From Chryseobacterium sp. ERMR1:04 (GTDB taxonomy: Bacteria; Bacteroidota; Bacteroidia; Flavobacteriales; Weeksellaceae), in assembly GCF_001297705.1 (NCBI RefSeq), contig NZ_LIRF01000003.1:1609156-1673155 (forward strand): a DNA stretch of 64,000 bases, written 5' to 3'. The notes below the pieces were generated by a model that did no database searches, was not told the origin of the DNA, and saw only the letters and a list, made by a program, of their open reading frames with translations. Below are positions 25,002 to 33,727 of the stretch, piece after piece. The first letter of the stretch is position 1; every line of letters starts with the position of its first letter. The position numbers were made by a program, and so were the translations under genes.

Positions 25002-25370
25002 ATGACTAAAATAAAGGAAACATCCACCAATTTTGCCAACAAAAAAGCCCTTGCTGACGTATGTCTGGAAATCTATGCCTCCAATGTTATTGGCGGACAA
25101 TGGTCTTTGGCTATCTGCTGTTATCTTATCAATGGAAAGCTGAGGTTTGGCGAACTGAGAAAATGTCTTCCCAATATTACCGAACGTATGCTCACCCTTC
25201 AACTCCGCAAGTTGGAAGAAGATAAAATCCTTACAAGAACGGTATTCGCAGAAGTTCCTCCCCGCGTTGAATATGAACTCACCGAGATTGGCTACAAACT
25301 AAAACCCATTATTGAAGAGCTCGAAAAATGGGGAAAAGAGCATAAAGAAATACTGAATCCAGAAGAGTAA
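25002..25370 (+). CDS. HxlR-family transcriptional regulator
   Basis: This 122-residue winged-helix protein has the HxlR hallmarks: an N-terminal cysteine (Cys26 in DVCLEIYASNVIGGQWS), the helix-turn-helix LRFGELRKCLPNITERMLTL, the recognition and wing region QLRKLEEDKILTRTVFAEVPPRVEYELT, and a C-terminal dimer helix. Members often sense reactive electrophiles or oxidants through the conserved Cys. It is divergent from the oxidoreductase gene, and the nested inverted repeat between them is the likely binding site for both. The start at ATG 25002 is fixed by the operator and by the conserved N-terminus. Confidence 0.9.
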   Translation: MTKIKETSTNFANKKALADVCLEIYASNVIGGQWSLAICCYLINGKLRFGELRKCLPNITERMLTLQLRKLEEDKILTRTVFAEVPPRVEYELTEIGYKLKPIIEELEKWGKEHKEILNPEE

Positions 25371-25660
25371 TAAGATATTAGATTTATAATACAAACTTGT
25401 TTACACTTTTTATTTTTAACCGCAAAAGAATCAAAAGAATTACATATTATTTAAGTTAATTTTGAACTGTAAACAAGTATACATAAGTTTTAAAAAATCT
25501 TTGCATATTGAGCCGAGTCGAAATATTATTCTTTTGTAAGCTTATGTTTTCAAAATAGCTAAGCTTTATAATAATAGAATAAGCTAATATAAGTCATTCT
25601 TCAAATCTTATTTTCCATTCATAATTTTCGTAATTTTAAGTATTATTAAACACAATATAA
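25371..25660. other. AT-rich intergenic gap, nothing recognised
   Basis: This 290-bp stretch has scattered fragments of dispersed repeats (ACCGCAAAAGAATCAAAAG near 25419, TGAGCCGAGTCGAAAT near 25509) and no ORF, terminator or clear promoter box. Confidence 0.4.
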
Positions 25661-25672
25661 ACTAATTACGTT

Positions 25673-26182
25673 ATTAAAAATTCAATTCTTTTATTTCTGT
25701 TTTTTGCAGTAATCAGCTTTGGAAATTCACTGAATGCTCAGAAAATTACGGATGGCCAGACCATAGAGGTCAACGGCATGAGCGTCACTTTTAACATTAC
25801 CAATAAAGAAAGTATTGAGGCAGGCGGAAAACCCTATGACCGTTACAAAGTTTCTGCTACGGTAAAAAATACCTCACCCCAATCTTATAATATCAGATTA
25901 TCTTCCTTCCCACAAATTGTCAGTAATATTGGTCTTGTAGAATTAGACTGCATCAATGCAACCGGTGCCAAACTGACCTCAAAAAAGATTGAACTGAAAA
26001 TGAAAGCACAGATCATCAATGTGACCTATTCTGCTTATGATAAATCAGGAAAATTCACCAATGGGATAATTCCTGTCACCGGAAGTTATTATTTTGATGC
26101 AGGAGATACCATTAGTGATCATGCTATTTTTATTGTTCCTCAGGGGCAGGCACCAGATGTTACGGTGAGAAGCTTGAAGTAA
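25673..26182 (+). CDS. small secreted protein with missing canonical start codon
   Basis: The first ATG in this frame is at 25778, but in-frame codons before it spell a perfect signal peptide, IKNSILLFLFFAVISFGNSL then NAQ, with no ATG, GTG or TTG in front of it after the TAA at 25658. The most 5' codon that could start it is ATT 25673, a rare start; GTT 25670 precedes it. The mature part (about 146 residues) is beta-rich and unrecognised (VTFNITNKESIEAGG, SYYFDAGDTISDHAIFIVP). Either the ATG was lost by mutation (a broken gene), a rare ATT start is used, or the sequence has an error. Starting at 25778 would remove the signal peptide. Confidence 0.55.
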   Translation: MKNSILLFLFFAVISFGNSLNAQKITDGQTIEVNGMSVTFNITNKESIEAGGKPYDRYKVSATVKNTSPQSYNIRLSSFPQIVSNIGLVELDCINATGAKLTSKKIELKMKAQIINVTYSAYDKSGKFTNGIIPVTGSYYFDAGDTISDHAIFIVPQGQAPDVTVRSLK

Positions 26183-26191
26183 TGCACTTTG

Positions 26192-26338
26192 TGTCATTCA
26201 GAGCGAAACGAAGTGTAGCGTGGAATCTTTTTAAATGTATAATAGATGCTTCGACTTCGCTCAGCATGACAGTTCTAATACTAACTGTTTTATTGTAACG
26301 GTATATTTTTAGCAATTTTACACTGAGCGGAGTCGAAA
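26192..26338. repeat. dispersed repeat of the TGTCATTC / CTTCGACTTCGCTCAGCATGACA family
   Basis: An 80-bp unit (26192-26271) is bounded by TGTCATTCAGAGCGAAACG and its imperfect inverted copy CTTCGACTTCGCTCAGCATG. It is followed by TTCTAATACTAACTGTTTTAT and CTGAGCGGAGTCGAAAATT. Related sequence recurs at 26522-26621 and 39917-40085. Confidence 0.65.
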
Positions 26339-26440
26339 ATTCTAGTAATAGTTGTTCTAAAATAAATGCTAATTGATTTTTCAAACACAAATTACACGAA
26401 TATTCTTCACAAATAATACAAACATTATTTTCAACAATAT

Positions 26441-26502
26441 CAATAGGAACGGGCTTTAGCCCGTTTTCATTTTAAAATACCTCCAACTGGCTTTAGCCAA
26501 AA
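26441..26502 (-). repeat. dispersed twin-hairpin repeat, copy 2
   Basis: On the minus strand: TTGGCTAAAGCCAGTTGG, about 25 bp, then AACGGGCTAAAGCCCGTTCC and TATTG. The second palindrome has 7-bp perfect arms (ACGGGCT-aa-AGCCCGT). Confidence 0.75.
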
Positions 26503-26521
26503 CTTACTGTAAATAAAATGA

Positions 26522-26621
26522 AATGCTTCGACTTCGCTCCAGCATGACATTTCTAATACTAACGGTTTTATGATATCGTTCTTTTTTAGCGTTGTCATCC
26601 TAAGCGAAGTTGAAGCGTTTT
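26522..26621. repeat. dispersed repeat, second copy in the same gap
   Basis: GCTTCGACTTCGCTCCAGCA at 26525, TTCTAATACTAACGGTTTTA in the middle, and TGTCATCCTAAGCGAAGTTG near 26593 form inverted ends about 70 bp apart. Together with the two elements before it, this fills most of the 448-bp gap 26183-26630. Confidence 0.65.
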
Positions 26622-26630
26622 AACAGAAGT

Positions 26631-27182
26631 CTAGATCTTATTCCACATCGGATGATGCTTTAAAACATCCTGATACACAGGGCAGCTTTCTTCATGACAT
26701 CCTTTTAAAAATCCGATGCTCATTAGAAATTCATTGATGATTTCTCCGCCTGTAAACTTGAATGTTTTTTTGAATATTTTCATCCATTCCTCTAATGTTT
26801 TAGGATGATGATGCTCCAGCCATTTTTCAAATGAGCCGAATTCTTTTTGTAATGCAATAATGGTTTTCGCATTTTCGATGGCGGCGTTTACTTTTAATTT
26901 ATTTCTGATAATTCCCGGATCACTCAACAATCTTTCACGATCCTGTTCTGTGTAAGCTGCTACTTTTTGAATATCAAAGTTATCGTATGCATTTCTGAAA
27001 CTCTCTTCTTTCTTTAATATCGTTTCCCAGCTCAACCCTGCCTGATTAATCTCCATAATTAGTCTTCCGAATAATTCATTATCATCATGAATCGGAAATC
27101 CGTAATGGTTATCATGGTATTTTTTGTGAAGCTCTTTTCTGCTTTCGGGCTGCATTCCTTCTATTGCTGAACAATAACTCAT
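26631..27182 (-). CDS. tag: DNA-3-methyladenine glycosylase I
   Basis: Tag removes 3-methyladenine from alkylated DNA as the first step of base excision repair. The 183-residue protein has the family's zinc ligands: Cys4 in MSYC, His23 in KYHDNHYG, His163 and Cys167 in GCHEESCPVY. The substrate pocket motif NQAGLSWETILKKEESFR and the helix-hairpin region SDPGIIRNKLKVNAAIENAK are also present. The ATG overlaps the stop of the upstream gene by 4 bp (27179-27182), so the two are translationally coupled. No terminator is evident; repeats start right after the stop. Confidence 0.95.
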   Translation of the reverse strand: MSYCSAIEGMQPESRKELHKKYHDNHYGFPIHDDNELFGRLIMEINQAGLSWETILKKEESFRNAYDNFDIQKVAAYTEQDRERLLSDPGIIRNKLKVNAAIENAKTIIALQKEFGSFEKWLEHHHPKTLEEWMKIFKKTFKFTGGEIINEFLMSIGFLKGCHEESCPVYQDVLKHHPMWNKI

Positions 27183-27499
27183 TTCAATATATTTTCTGTT
27201 TTGGTTAAAAATTTATCTAACGCCTCTTTCATATCAATTCCGGTTCGGTCTGCTAATATAATCAACCACCAGATATTTTCACCTAATTTATGCTCGAGTT
27301 CTTCTCTGGAGTTTGCTTTTGTCCATGTCTTTTCATGTGACATGATATTTCGCCCTACCAAACCTGCATCTGTAAGATAAGCCAAAGCATCTTGCTCTAA
27401 GATCCATTCTTTACCGTTCTGCTGAATTTCCAGTTGGTGGTATTTCTCTCTGATTTCAAGAGAACGTTTTATGATTTCGTCGAAATTATTCTGACTCAT
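27179..27499 (-). CDS. MazG-like nucleotide pyrophosphohydrolase-type small protein
   Basis: This 106-residue all-helical protein contains SREELEHKLGENIWWLIILA and DRTGIDMKEALDKFL, which resemble the EExxD/ELxDxLWY helices of MazG and dUTPase-like all-alpha NTP pyrophosphatases. The canonical metal-binding acidic pattern is only partly visible, so catalytic activity is uncertain. If active it would hydrolyse non-canonical or damaged NTPs, which would fit its tight coupling with the DNA repair gene tag (4-bp overlap). It is the first gene of the pair; a TATCTTTA near-match to the -7 box lies upstream. Confidence 0.6.
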   Translation of the reverse strand: MSQNNFDEIIKRSLEIREKYHQLEIQQNGKEWILEQDALAYLTDAGLVGRNIMSHEKTWTKANSREELEHKLGENIWWLIILADRTGIDMKEALDKFLTKTENILK

Positions 27500-27594
27500 T
27501 TTTTTAGGTTTAATGGTATAAAGATATAATTGTATTGTGACAACTACCTGTCAGTAGCATCCATAATGTATATCAAAACATCATTTTTCATTGA

Positions 27595-27627
27595 ATAAAA
27601 AAAGCCCTGAATTACTTCAGGACTTAG
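27595..27627 (-). terminator. terminator of the RND efflux operon
   Basis: On the minus strand AAGTCCTGAA pairs with TTCAGGGCTT (10-bp stem, one G-U) around GTAA, followed by seven Ts. It lies about 40 bp after the stop at 27666. Confidence 0.8.
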
Positions 27628-27665
27628 AAAAAACCTATAACCATAACCTCCTTCATTGTCAAACA

Positions 27666-29066
27666 TCAATTCGTTCCACCTCCTAAAGCCCTGTAGAGAT
27701 CTACTTCTGCAATAAGCTTTTCCTGAACCACATTAATATATTCTAAGTCGTTCTGGAGTTTATTATTTTGGGCAGTTATTACGTCAAGGTAAGTCGCCAT
27801 CCCATTTTTATATAATTTCAGGGCATCATTAATTCCTTTCTCTAAAATTTCTGTTCGTTGTGACAGTAAAGCCAATCGTTCAGAAGTTCCTTTAGATTTT
27901 GCCATAGCATCAGAAACCTCAGCAACGGCTGTCATTACCGTTTGCTTAAAAGTTACCGCAGATTTTTCCTGCTCAATAATGGCTGTTTTATAGGCCGTAC
28001 TCAATTGTTTTTTCTGTAAAAGCGGCATTGCAAGATTGGCAGCAATCGTTTTGGTGAGTGATCCGGGAAGGTCAAACCATGTATTAAACTTACTGGAATT
28101 CACCCCAATTTGTGGTGTTAGACTAAGACTGGGATACATTGCGGCTTTCGCCAATCCCGTTTTTGAATTAAGGCTAATGACCGCAAATTCTGCAGCTCTT
28201 ACATCCGGTCTGCGACTGAGTAGCTCAGCTGGAACTCCTTCAGATAATGTATTTTCAAACATCATACTTTTTAAATTTTCTCCACGAGAGACCTGAGTTG
28301 GATATTCTCCGCAAAGAATACTTAAAGCATTTTCCTGCACCGAAATATTCTGTTTGGCTAAAGGAATCAGCAGTTCGGCTGTTTTCTTTTGTGCTTCAGA
28401 TTGTTGAATAGCCAACGAATTGATCTGTCCGGCATTAAATTGCAGATTCATCATCTGAAGTGTACGGTTACTCAGTTCAATATTTTTCTCGGCTATTTTT
28501 AACTGTTCATCCAAACTTACCAAATTATAATAGGCCTGTGCTACCTGCACAATGATTCTTGTTTTAAGCGCATTCAGGTTTTCTCTTTGCGAAAAATAAT
28601 CTGCAGCGGCAGATTCTCTTTGCATTTTAGCTTTCCCCCAAATATCAACTTCCCATGACAGTCTTATGGTTGCACTAAAATCATCAATATACTTCTGTCC
28701 TGAAAATTGTTGATTCAACGACCCGTTCAGTGAATTTCCTGATGCCCAACTTCTATTGGCTCCTGCACTTACATCCACGGTAGGCATCATAGAATGTCTG
28801 GCCTGTTTGTATGCCAGATCCAGCTGATCCATTGTTTTTAACGCATTCACTACTTCATTGTTTTTATGTAAAGCTTTATCAATCAGATCCGTTAATTTTG
28901 GATCTTTGAAAAACGTCTTCCAAGGAAGCAAAATACCATCTCCGGTTACCTGTACAGAATTATTATACTGTTGAGGAATAGCAAGCTCCGTTCGTGTATA
29001 TATTTCCCCTACGGAACAAGAGACCACTAATGCCGCCATTGTACCTGTTAAAAGGATATTTTTCAT
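27666..29066 (-). CDS. outer-membrane efflux lipoprotein (TolC/NodT family)
   Basis: Starting at ATG 29066 (466 residues) gives a lipoprotein signal peptide MKNILLTGTMAALVVSC with the lipidated Cys at 17; the longer ORF start at 29105 lies inside the preceding gene. The protein has the NodT-type repeats LPWKTFFKDPKLTDLIDKAL, RLSWEVDIWGKAKMQRESA and SRRPDVRAAEFAVISLNSKT, and ends with the second outer-membrane-efflux repeat (YLDVITAQNNKLQNDLEY). It forms the outer-membrane channel of the tripartite RND pump. It starts one base after the RND gene stop, so the two are co-translated, and it is the last gene of the operon. Confidence 0.92.
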   Translation of the reverse strand: MKNILLTGTMAALVVSCSVGEIYTRTELAIPQQYNNSVQVTGDGILLPWKTFFKDPKLTDLIDKALHKNNEVVNALKTMDQLDLAYKQARHSMMPTVDVSAGANRSWASGNSLNGSLNQQFSGQKYIDDFSATIRLSWEVDIWGKAKMQRESAAADYFSQRENLNALKTRIIVQVAQAYYNLVSLDEQLKIAEKNIELSNRTLQMMNLQFNAGQINSLAIQQSEAQKKTAELLIPLAKQNISVQENALSILCGEYPTQVSRGENLKSMMFENTLSEGVPAELLSRRPDVRAAEFAVISLNSKTGLAKAAMYPSLSLTPQIGVNSSKFNTWFDLPGSLTKTIAANLAMPLLQKKQLSTAYKTAIIEQEKSAVTFKQTVMTAVAEVSDAMAKSKGTSERLALLSQRTEILEKGINDALKLYKNGMATYLDVITAQNNKLQNDLEYINVVQEKLIAEVDLYRALGGGTN

Positions 29067-29067
29067 A

Positions 29068-32000
29068 TTAATTATTCTCATCTGTTGAATTATTGTGTGA
29101 AACAATTACTTGTTTTTTAGAGGATAGTTTTTCGTCCACATATTGGAAAAACATATATAAAACAGGAATTACAAAAATCCCCAATACCACGCCGCTCAGC
29201 ATTCCCATCGCAGCACTTACACTGATGGATTTATTTCCTGCTGCCATTCCACCTCCTGATAACATTAAGGGGATCATTCCCACAATAAATGCCAGTGATG
29301 TCATGATAATCGGGCGAAGTCTTGATCTTGCTCCTTCCAATGCAGATTCAAGTATAGATAAACCGGACTGTCTTCTTTGTACGGCAAATTCCACAATCAG
29401 AATGGCATTTTTCGCCAATAGACCAATCAACATAATTAATCCGATCTGTACATAAATATTATTATCTAAACCGATGGCTTTAATTCCCAAAAAGGCTCCG
29501 ACAATACCCGTCGGAATAGATAACAATACCGCCAAAGGAAGGATATAACTTTCGTACTGTGCAGATAAAAGCAGGTAAACGAAAAGCAAACAAAGTCCTA
29601 AAATCATCATCGTTTGATTGCCCGAAGATTTTTCTTCTAAACTTAAACCCGTCCATTCGTAGCTGTAATCCGAAGGTAATTTGTCTAACACTTTTTCAAG
29701 ATTACCCATTAACTGTCCGTTACTTACCCCCGGTTTTGGGCTTACATTGATACTTAAAGCATTGTAAAGATTATATCGGCTTACCGATTCGGGTCCATAT
29801 ACTTTATGTAGCGAAATCAGCGTGTTGGCAGGAACCATTTCTCCTTTATCATTTTTAACAAAAATATCATTGAAGGCCTGCTCATCCATTCTGTACACTC
29901 CGTCTGCTTTAATATTTACTCTGTAAAATTTACCAAATCTTGAGAAATTCTGTGATTGGTCTCCTGAGAAATATGTCTGAACCGTTCCTAAAAGACTGGC
30001 TACACTTACGCCTAACTGTTCTGCTTTATCTTCATCTACTTCCAGCTCAAGCTGCGGATAATCTGCACGGAACATGGTGTACGCATAGGCAACTCCGGGC
30101 GTTTGCATTAACTGTCCTATAATTTCGTCGGCTTTCGCTTTCAATACTTTGGGATCTCTTCCCATACGGTCCTGAAGCATAATTTCAGCATCACTCGTCA
30201 TTCCGTAGCCTTCAACAGGAGGCATTCTGATGGTCATTATACTTCCTTCTTTAACAACCGCTAATTTTTCATTAACAACTTCTAAAATGGCATCAATATC
30301 CTTAATTGCTCCCCTTTCTTTTTTAGGTTTTAATTTCACAAATCCAACAGCATAAGCAGGTCCTGTACTATTGCTCAAAATATTAAACCCTGTGATAGAA
30401 ACATTTTCATGGATGGCTTCTACCCCTTTTAAAATCTTATTGACCTTATCTGCCACTTCTGTAGTTTTCATTAATCCTGTTCCGGGTGGCATACTGATGC
30501 TGTAAATAAATAAGCTATCATCTTCCATGGGAACAAAACTTTTTGAAGTGCTCGTCATTAACCAAGCTGCCAAGCCAATTATTACGACTACTATGCCGGC
30601 GCACAGCCATTTTTTAGTAATTAAAAATCGGACTCCTTTTACATATCTGTTGGTTAAATTATTGAAACTTGCATTAAATGCGGTAGAAAACTTCTGCCCG
30701 AATCCTTTTTTCTCCCCATGTCCTTCTGCATGATTATTTTTAAGGAATACCGCACACAAAGCAGGCGTTAATGTCAATGCATTTACAGCTGAAATAATAA
30801 TCGCGATGGCTAACGTATAGGCAAACTGCTTATAAAATATCCCTGCAGATCCGGTCATAAATCCAATCGGGATAAATACCGCAGACATCACCAAAGTAAT
30901 GGATATAACTGCCCCCGTAATTTCGCTCATCGCTTTATGAGTTGCTTCTTTACCGGTGAGATCAGTTCCTTCCATATTACTGTGAACGGCTTCAACCACA
31001 ACGATGGCATCATCTACAACAATACCAATGGCCAGCACTAAGGCAAATAACGTTAATACATTAATGGTAAACCCTAACACCAACAGGAAGAAAAACGTCC
31101 CTACAATGGCTACCGGAACAGCAATCGCCGGAATGATGGTAGATCTGAAATCCTGCAGAAATATAAAGACCACAATAAACACAAGAATAAAAGCTTCTAT
31201 CAACGTAGATTTTACCTGCCCTGTTGCTTCATCCAGTCTTTCTTTGGTGCTGATCATTTTCGAATATTTTATACCCGGCGGAAAAGATTTTGAAATTTGA
31301 TCAAGAGACTTGGTTACCTCTACCTCAATATCGTTGGCATTAGAACCTGTAGTCTGCAAGATTCCTACAGTAACTGCATTTTTGCCATTAACAATATTAT
31401 CGCCGCTGTAGGAAATAGATCCGAACTCCACTCTTGCCACATCTTTAAGACGGATGATATTGGTTCCATCATTTTTTACAATAATGTTATCATATTGCTC
31501 CGGCTTATTTTTCTTCCCTTTGTATCTGATGACATATTCTAAGGCAGCTTTAGATTCCTCACCCAATTTTCCTGGAGCAGCTTCTAAGCTTTGGTTGGCA
31601 ATTGCAGTTGAAATATCAGAAGGCAGTAATCCGTAAGATGACATTTTCTGCGGATTCAGCCAGATTCTCATCGAATAGTCTTTAGAACCGAATACCTGTG
31701 CCTGCCCTACTCCTTTAACCCTTTTAATTTGCGGAATAATATTGATGTTGGAAAAGTTTTGCAGAAAGACCTCATCATATTTAGAATTGTCATCCGTATA
31801 AATATTAAACATCATGATCATACTATTCTGCTGTTTAGAAGTAGTAAGCCCCATCCTGATGACTTCCTGAGGCAAAATAGGCGTGGCCTGCTGCACTCTG
31901 TTTTGTACGTTTATCGCAGCCTGATCAGGATTAACACCTTGTTTAAAAATAACAGAAATAGAAAATGTTCCGTCATTACTTGCAGTAGATTTCATGTACT

Positions 32001-32226
32001 GCATATCTTCCACCCCGTTTATTTGTTCTTCCAGGGGCGTAACTACTGAACGGACAACCGTTTCACTGTTTCCACCAGGATAAGACCCCGACACCATTAC
32101 CGTAGGAGGTGAGATATCGGGAAATCTTGTTACCGCTAATTGATTAAGCCCTATGATACCGAGTATAACAATGATAAATGATATTACCGTTGCCAATACA
32201 GGGCGATCTATTATCTTTTTAAGCAT
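29068..32226 (-). CDS. RND multidrug efflux transporter, AcrB/HAE1 family
   Basis: This 1052-residue proton-driven inner-membrane pump opens with MLKKIIDRPVLATVISFIIV. The porter-domain motif PGGNSETVVRSVVTPLEEQI, 12 predicted membrane helices in two sets of six, and the TM4 proton-relay acids in AIGIVVDDAIVVVEAVHSNM are all visible; the second half repeats the plan (LIMLIGLLAKNAILIVEFA). Length and motifs match AcrB/MexB. It exports amphipathic drugs and other toxic compounds from periplasm and membrane. The adaptor gene lies 37 bp upstream and the channel gene one base downstream. Confidence 0.96.
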   Translation of the reverse strand: MLKKIIDRPVLATVISFIIVILGIIGLNQLAVTRFPDISPPTVMVSGSYPGGNSETVVRSVVTPLEEQINGVEDMQYMKSTASNDGTFSISVIFKQGVNPDQAAINVQNRVQQATPILPQEVIRMGLTTSKQQNSMIMMFNIYTDDNSKYDEVFLQNFSNINIIPQIKRVKGVGQAQVFGSKDYSMRIWLNPQKMSSYGLLPSDISTAIANQSLEAAPGKLGEESKAALEYVIRYKGKKNKPEQYDNIIVKNDGTNIIRLKDVARVEFGSISYSGDNIVNGKNAVTVGILQTTGSNANDIEVEVTKSLDQISKSFPPGIKYSKMISTKERLDEATGQVKSTLIEAFILVFIVVFIFLQDFRSTIIPAIAVPVAIVGTFFFLLVLGFTINVLTLFALVLAIGIVVDDAIVVVEAVHSNMEGTDLTGKEATHKAMSEITGAVISITLVMSAVFIPIGFMTGSAGIFYKQFAYTLAIAIIISAVNALTLTPALCAVFLKNNHAEGHGEKKGFGQKFSTAFNASFNNLTNRYVKGVRFLITKKWLCAGIVVVIIGLAAWLMTSTSKSFVPMEDDSLFIYSISMPPGTGLMKTTEVADKVNKILKGVEAIHENVSITGFNILSNSTGPAYAVGFVKLKPKKERGAIKDIDAILEVVNEKLAVVKEGSIMTIRMPPVEGYGMTSDAEIMLQDRMGRDPKVLKAKADEIIGQLMQTPGVAYAYTMFRADYPQLELEVDEDKAEQLGVSVASLLGTVQTYFSGDQSQNFSRFGKFYRVNIKADGVYRMDEQAFNDIFVKNDKGEMVPANTLISLHKVYGPESVSRYNLYNALSINVSPKPGVSNGQLMGNLEKVLDKLPSDYSYEWTGLSLEEKSSGNQTMMILGLCLLFVYLLLSAQYESYILPLAVLLSIPTGIVGAFLGIKAIGLDNNIYVQIGLIMLIGLLAKNAILIVEFAVQRRQSGLSILESALEGARSRLRPIIMTSLAFIVGMIPLMLSGGGMAAGNKSISVSAAMGMLSGVVLGIFVIPVLYMFFQYVDEKLSSKKQVIVSHNNSTDENN

Positions 32227-32263
32227 TATTTAATTTTCTAAAAATGAATACATTATTGTGAGA

Positions 32264-33379
32264 TTATTTTACAGGAACCACCTTAGGAACTACCTGGGCA
32301 CCTTCAGTAAGAACATCTACCCTGTTAATGGCAATCTTATCGCCTGCCTTTACCCCTGACGCTACGAAATAATCATTGGCAGTACCTCCCGAAAATTCTA
32401 CAGGAGACATGATCACTTTATTACCCACACCCAATTTATAGACGAAAAACTTATCCTGAATATCTTTCACTGCAGTTTTAGGCAGCTTTACCACTCCGTT
32501 CATAAATTGATGTACCATTACTCTTGCTGTACCACCTGCTCTCAACAGTTTATCAGGATTTGTGAACACAGCTTTCATCTGCATACTTCCGGTATTGGCA
32601 TTAATATTTCCACTGGCAGATTCTAATTTCCCTTTGTAAGAATAGGTTGATCCATCCGCCAATAAAAGCTCTACCATTCCTGTATTGTTATCTAATAAAG
32701 TCTTGGAATGTCTAATATAATCGGCTTCATTCATTGAGAAATAAACATTCACCGTATTGATATCAGAAAGCGTGGTTAACGGTGCTGTAGCTGATGGTGA
32801 AATAAGATTTCCGATACGGTTGGGTATTCTGCCAATATATCCGCTAACCGGAGCTTTAATACTCGTAAAATTCGCATTGATCTGGGTAGATCCCAACGCA
32901 GATTTTGCCTGAGTTACCTGAGTCGCCGCTGCCTGATAAGCCGTCTGCGCTGTTCTTAGCTGCATCTCAGAAACCACTTTACCCGCCACAAGAGGTTTCA
33001 GCTTTTCAACTTCCAGTTTAGCTGTTGCAAGGTTGGCTTCAGCTGTTTTTACCGCTGCACTACTGCTTGTTACTTCCTGATTATACACAGAAGGATTGAT
33101 TCTGAAAAGGGTCTGCCCTTTATTCACATATTGTCCTTCTTTTACATAGACAGCTTCCAGATATCCCGTTACCTGCGCACGGATTTCCACATTATCTTTT
33201 CCTTCTATACTCCCGGGGTATCCTGTAGAAATATCGGCATCTCCATTTTTAAGCTGAATGAAATCGGTAGGCAATGCTACAGCCTGAGGCATTTCATTTT
33301 GTTTATCGCCTGAATGGCAGGAATACATCACAGTTGCCAATGCAATAACCGATGCAGCATAACTTATTTTATAGTTCAT
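32264..33379 (-). CDS. RND efflux periplasmic adaptor lipoprotein (AcrA/MexA type)
   Basis: This 371-residue membrane fusion protein links the RND pump to the channel. A lipoprotein signal peptide (MNYKISYAASVIALATVMYSC, Cys21) is followed by the biotinyl-lipoyl half-motifs (DNVEIRAQVTGYLEAVYVKE and SIKAPVSGYIGRIPNRIGNL), an alpha-helical hairpin between them (EANLATAKLEVEKLKPLVAG) and the beta-barrel and membrane-proximal domains. Its length is standard for the family. It is the first gene of the three-gene efflux operon. The 348-bp region upstream separates it from the two-component system genes. Confidence 0.94.
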   Translation of the reverse strand: MNYKISYAASVIALATVMYSCHSGDKQNEMPQAVALPTDFIQLKNGDADISTGYPGSIEGKDNVEIRAQVTGYLEAVYVKEGQYVNKGQTLFRINPSVYNQEVTSSSAAVKTAEANLATAKLEVEKLKPLVAGKVVSEMQLRTAQTAYQAAATQVTQAKSALGSTQINANFTSIKAPVSGYIGRIPNRIGNLISPSATAPLTTLSDINTVNVYFSMNEADYIRHSKTLLDNNTGMVELLLADGSTYSYKGKLESASGNINANTGSMQMKAVFTNPDKLLRAGGTARVMVHQFMNGVVKLPKTAVKDIQDKFFVYKLGVGNKVIMSPVEFSGGTANDYFVASGVKAGDKIAINRVDVLTEGAQVVPKVVPVK

Positions 33380-33727
33380 AATGGTTTAATTTTCCTTTTA
33401 ATCCTTGGCAAAATAACTTATTAAACAAGGTAGAAAAGTTGAAAATCTTAGTGAACCGACAATAATAGGCTTTGAAATGTTGGATACCCAAAATGAAAAG
33501 AAAATAGGCAAATATTGAAAAAATCAAGCCTTTAAAATTTAAGAATTAGAGTAAAGAAATCAATAGAAATAGAGTAATCGTTGATTATTAAAAACGCATC
33601 AGAAATTCAGACTAAATTCCTATCGGAATAGCCAACGAAATGAAGCATGAAAATAGAATATTTTAAAAGTTTAAATAGCTTCGATGAGGTTTATCGTAGC
33701 CAAAAGAATGAGTCAGAAACTCCTGCA
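33380..33727. other. upstream region of the RND operon
   Basis: This 348-bp AT-rich gap lies between the response regulator stop and the adaptor start. It has no ORF, terminator or perfect TAnnTTTG box; TTATTTTG near 33412 (minus strand) is a one-mismatch candidate. It is the place to look for LytTR binding sites, but I could not identify a convincing direct-repeat pair. Confidence 0.4.

Noticed and set aside
29067..29105. Longer N-terminus of the outer-membrane channel (start at 29105).
   Set aside because: It would place 13 hydrophilic residues before a lipoprotein signal peptide and overlap the RND pump gene; ATG 29066 fits the signal and the operon spacing.
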